From the NCBI GenBank assembly GCA_963775875.1, contig CAVZKP010000015.1, forward strand, positions 248,001-312,000: a stretch of DNA of 64,000 bases, in the 5' to 3' direction. Every line of letters starts with the position of its first letter. Position 1 is the first letter of the stretch. Made by a program: the position numbers and the translations under genes. Shown piece after piece: positions 63,941-64,000 of the stretch. The notes under the pieces were generated by a model. That model was not told the origin of the DNA. It did not search any database and saw only the letters and a list, made by a program, of their open reading frames with translations. The stretch is from AP-15 sp963775875. GTDB lineage: Bacteria; Pseudomonadota; Alphaproteobacteria; ATCC43930; CGMCC-115725.

Positions 63941-64000
63941 CGGGCGGCCGCGAACAACGCTGCGCTCACGAGGCCCACCGCCAGTCGCGAACCTCCGGCA

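Overview
The window is GC-rich, densely coding DNA that looks like the chromosome of an alphaproteobacterium, probably Rhodospirillales- or Rhizobiales-like. The supporting marks are a circularly permuted two-piece tmRNA gene, a fused trpE(G) gene behind a Trp-rich leader peptide, the trpD-trpC-moaC-moeA-lexA order, a LexA box of the GAAC-N7-GAAC type, the hflK-hflC-DUF2065 and hemD-mitofilin-hemY runs, and an MbfA-type iron exporter. No complete mobile element, CRISPR array or rRNA was seen.

Layout. 1-9.3 kb: the end of a PpiD-like foldase, trpE(G) with an apparently leaderless trpL attenuator, a polysaccharide-deacetylase-like protein, then trpD, a trpC-moaC fusion, moeA and lexA. 9.4-13.3 kb (minus strand): tatC, tatB, a DUF2065 protein, hflC, hflK. 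13.6-20.9 kb: mrp, a ParDE-like toxin-antitoxin pair, a cupin, thyX and a pqiABC lipid-transport operon. 20.97-23.5 kb: tmRNA, sspB (adaptor for tmRNA-tagged proteins) and class I fumarase. 23.5-34.6 kb: an ECF sigma / anti-sigma / CpxP-like cassette convergent with a four-gene RND efflux operon. 34.8-44.9 kb: a ThDP enzyme, REP-like palindromes, mbfA, a zinc-ribbon protein, a dicarboxylyl-CoA beta-oxidation set (two acyl-CoA dehydrogenases and a hydratase/dehydrogenase), thiE and a SIMPL protein. 45-48.9 kb: hemD, a mitofilin-like protein, hemY and tRNA-Thr(CGT). 49.2-57.4 kb: an accessory catabolic block (GMC oxidoreductase with gluconate-dehydrogenase subunit 3, esterase, PEP-mutase-family lyase, amidohydrolase, Gfo/Idh oxidoreductase, cupin) containing remnants of other genes. 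57.8-64 kb: a stress/energy module (slipin, glycine-zipper protein, small exported protein, H+-type P-ATPase, PPK2, DUF202) ending in a doubly truncated acetate kinase.

Quality point. Nine otherwise normal genes between 13.8 and 48.7 kb are broken by about 17 frameshifts. At almost every site, removing one base restores a convincing family sequence, on both strands. This insertion-only pattern looks like long-read sequencing error rather than gene decay, so those genes are annotated across the shifts. It also explains an apparent PqiA-PqiB fusion, but it does not explain the TrpC-MoaC fusion.
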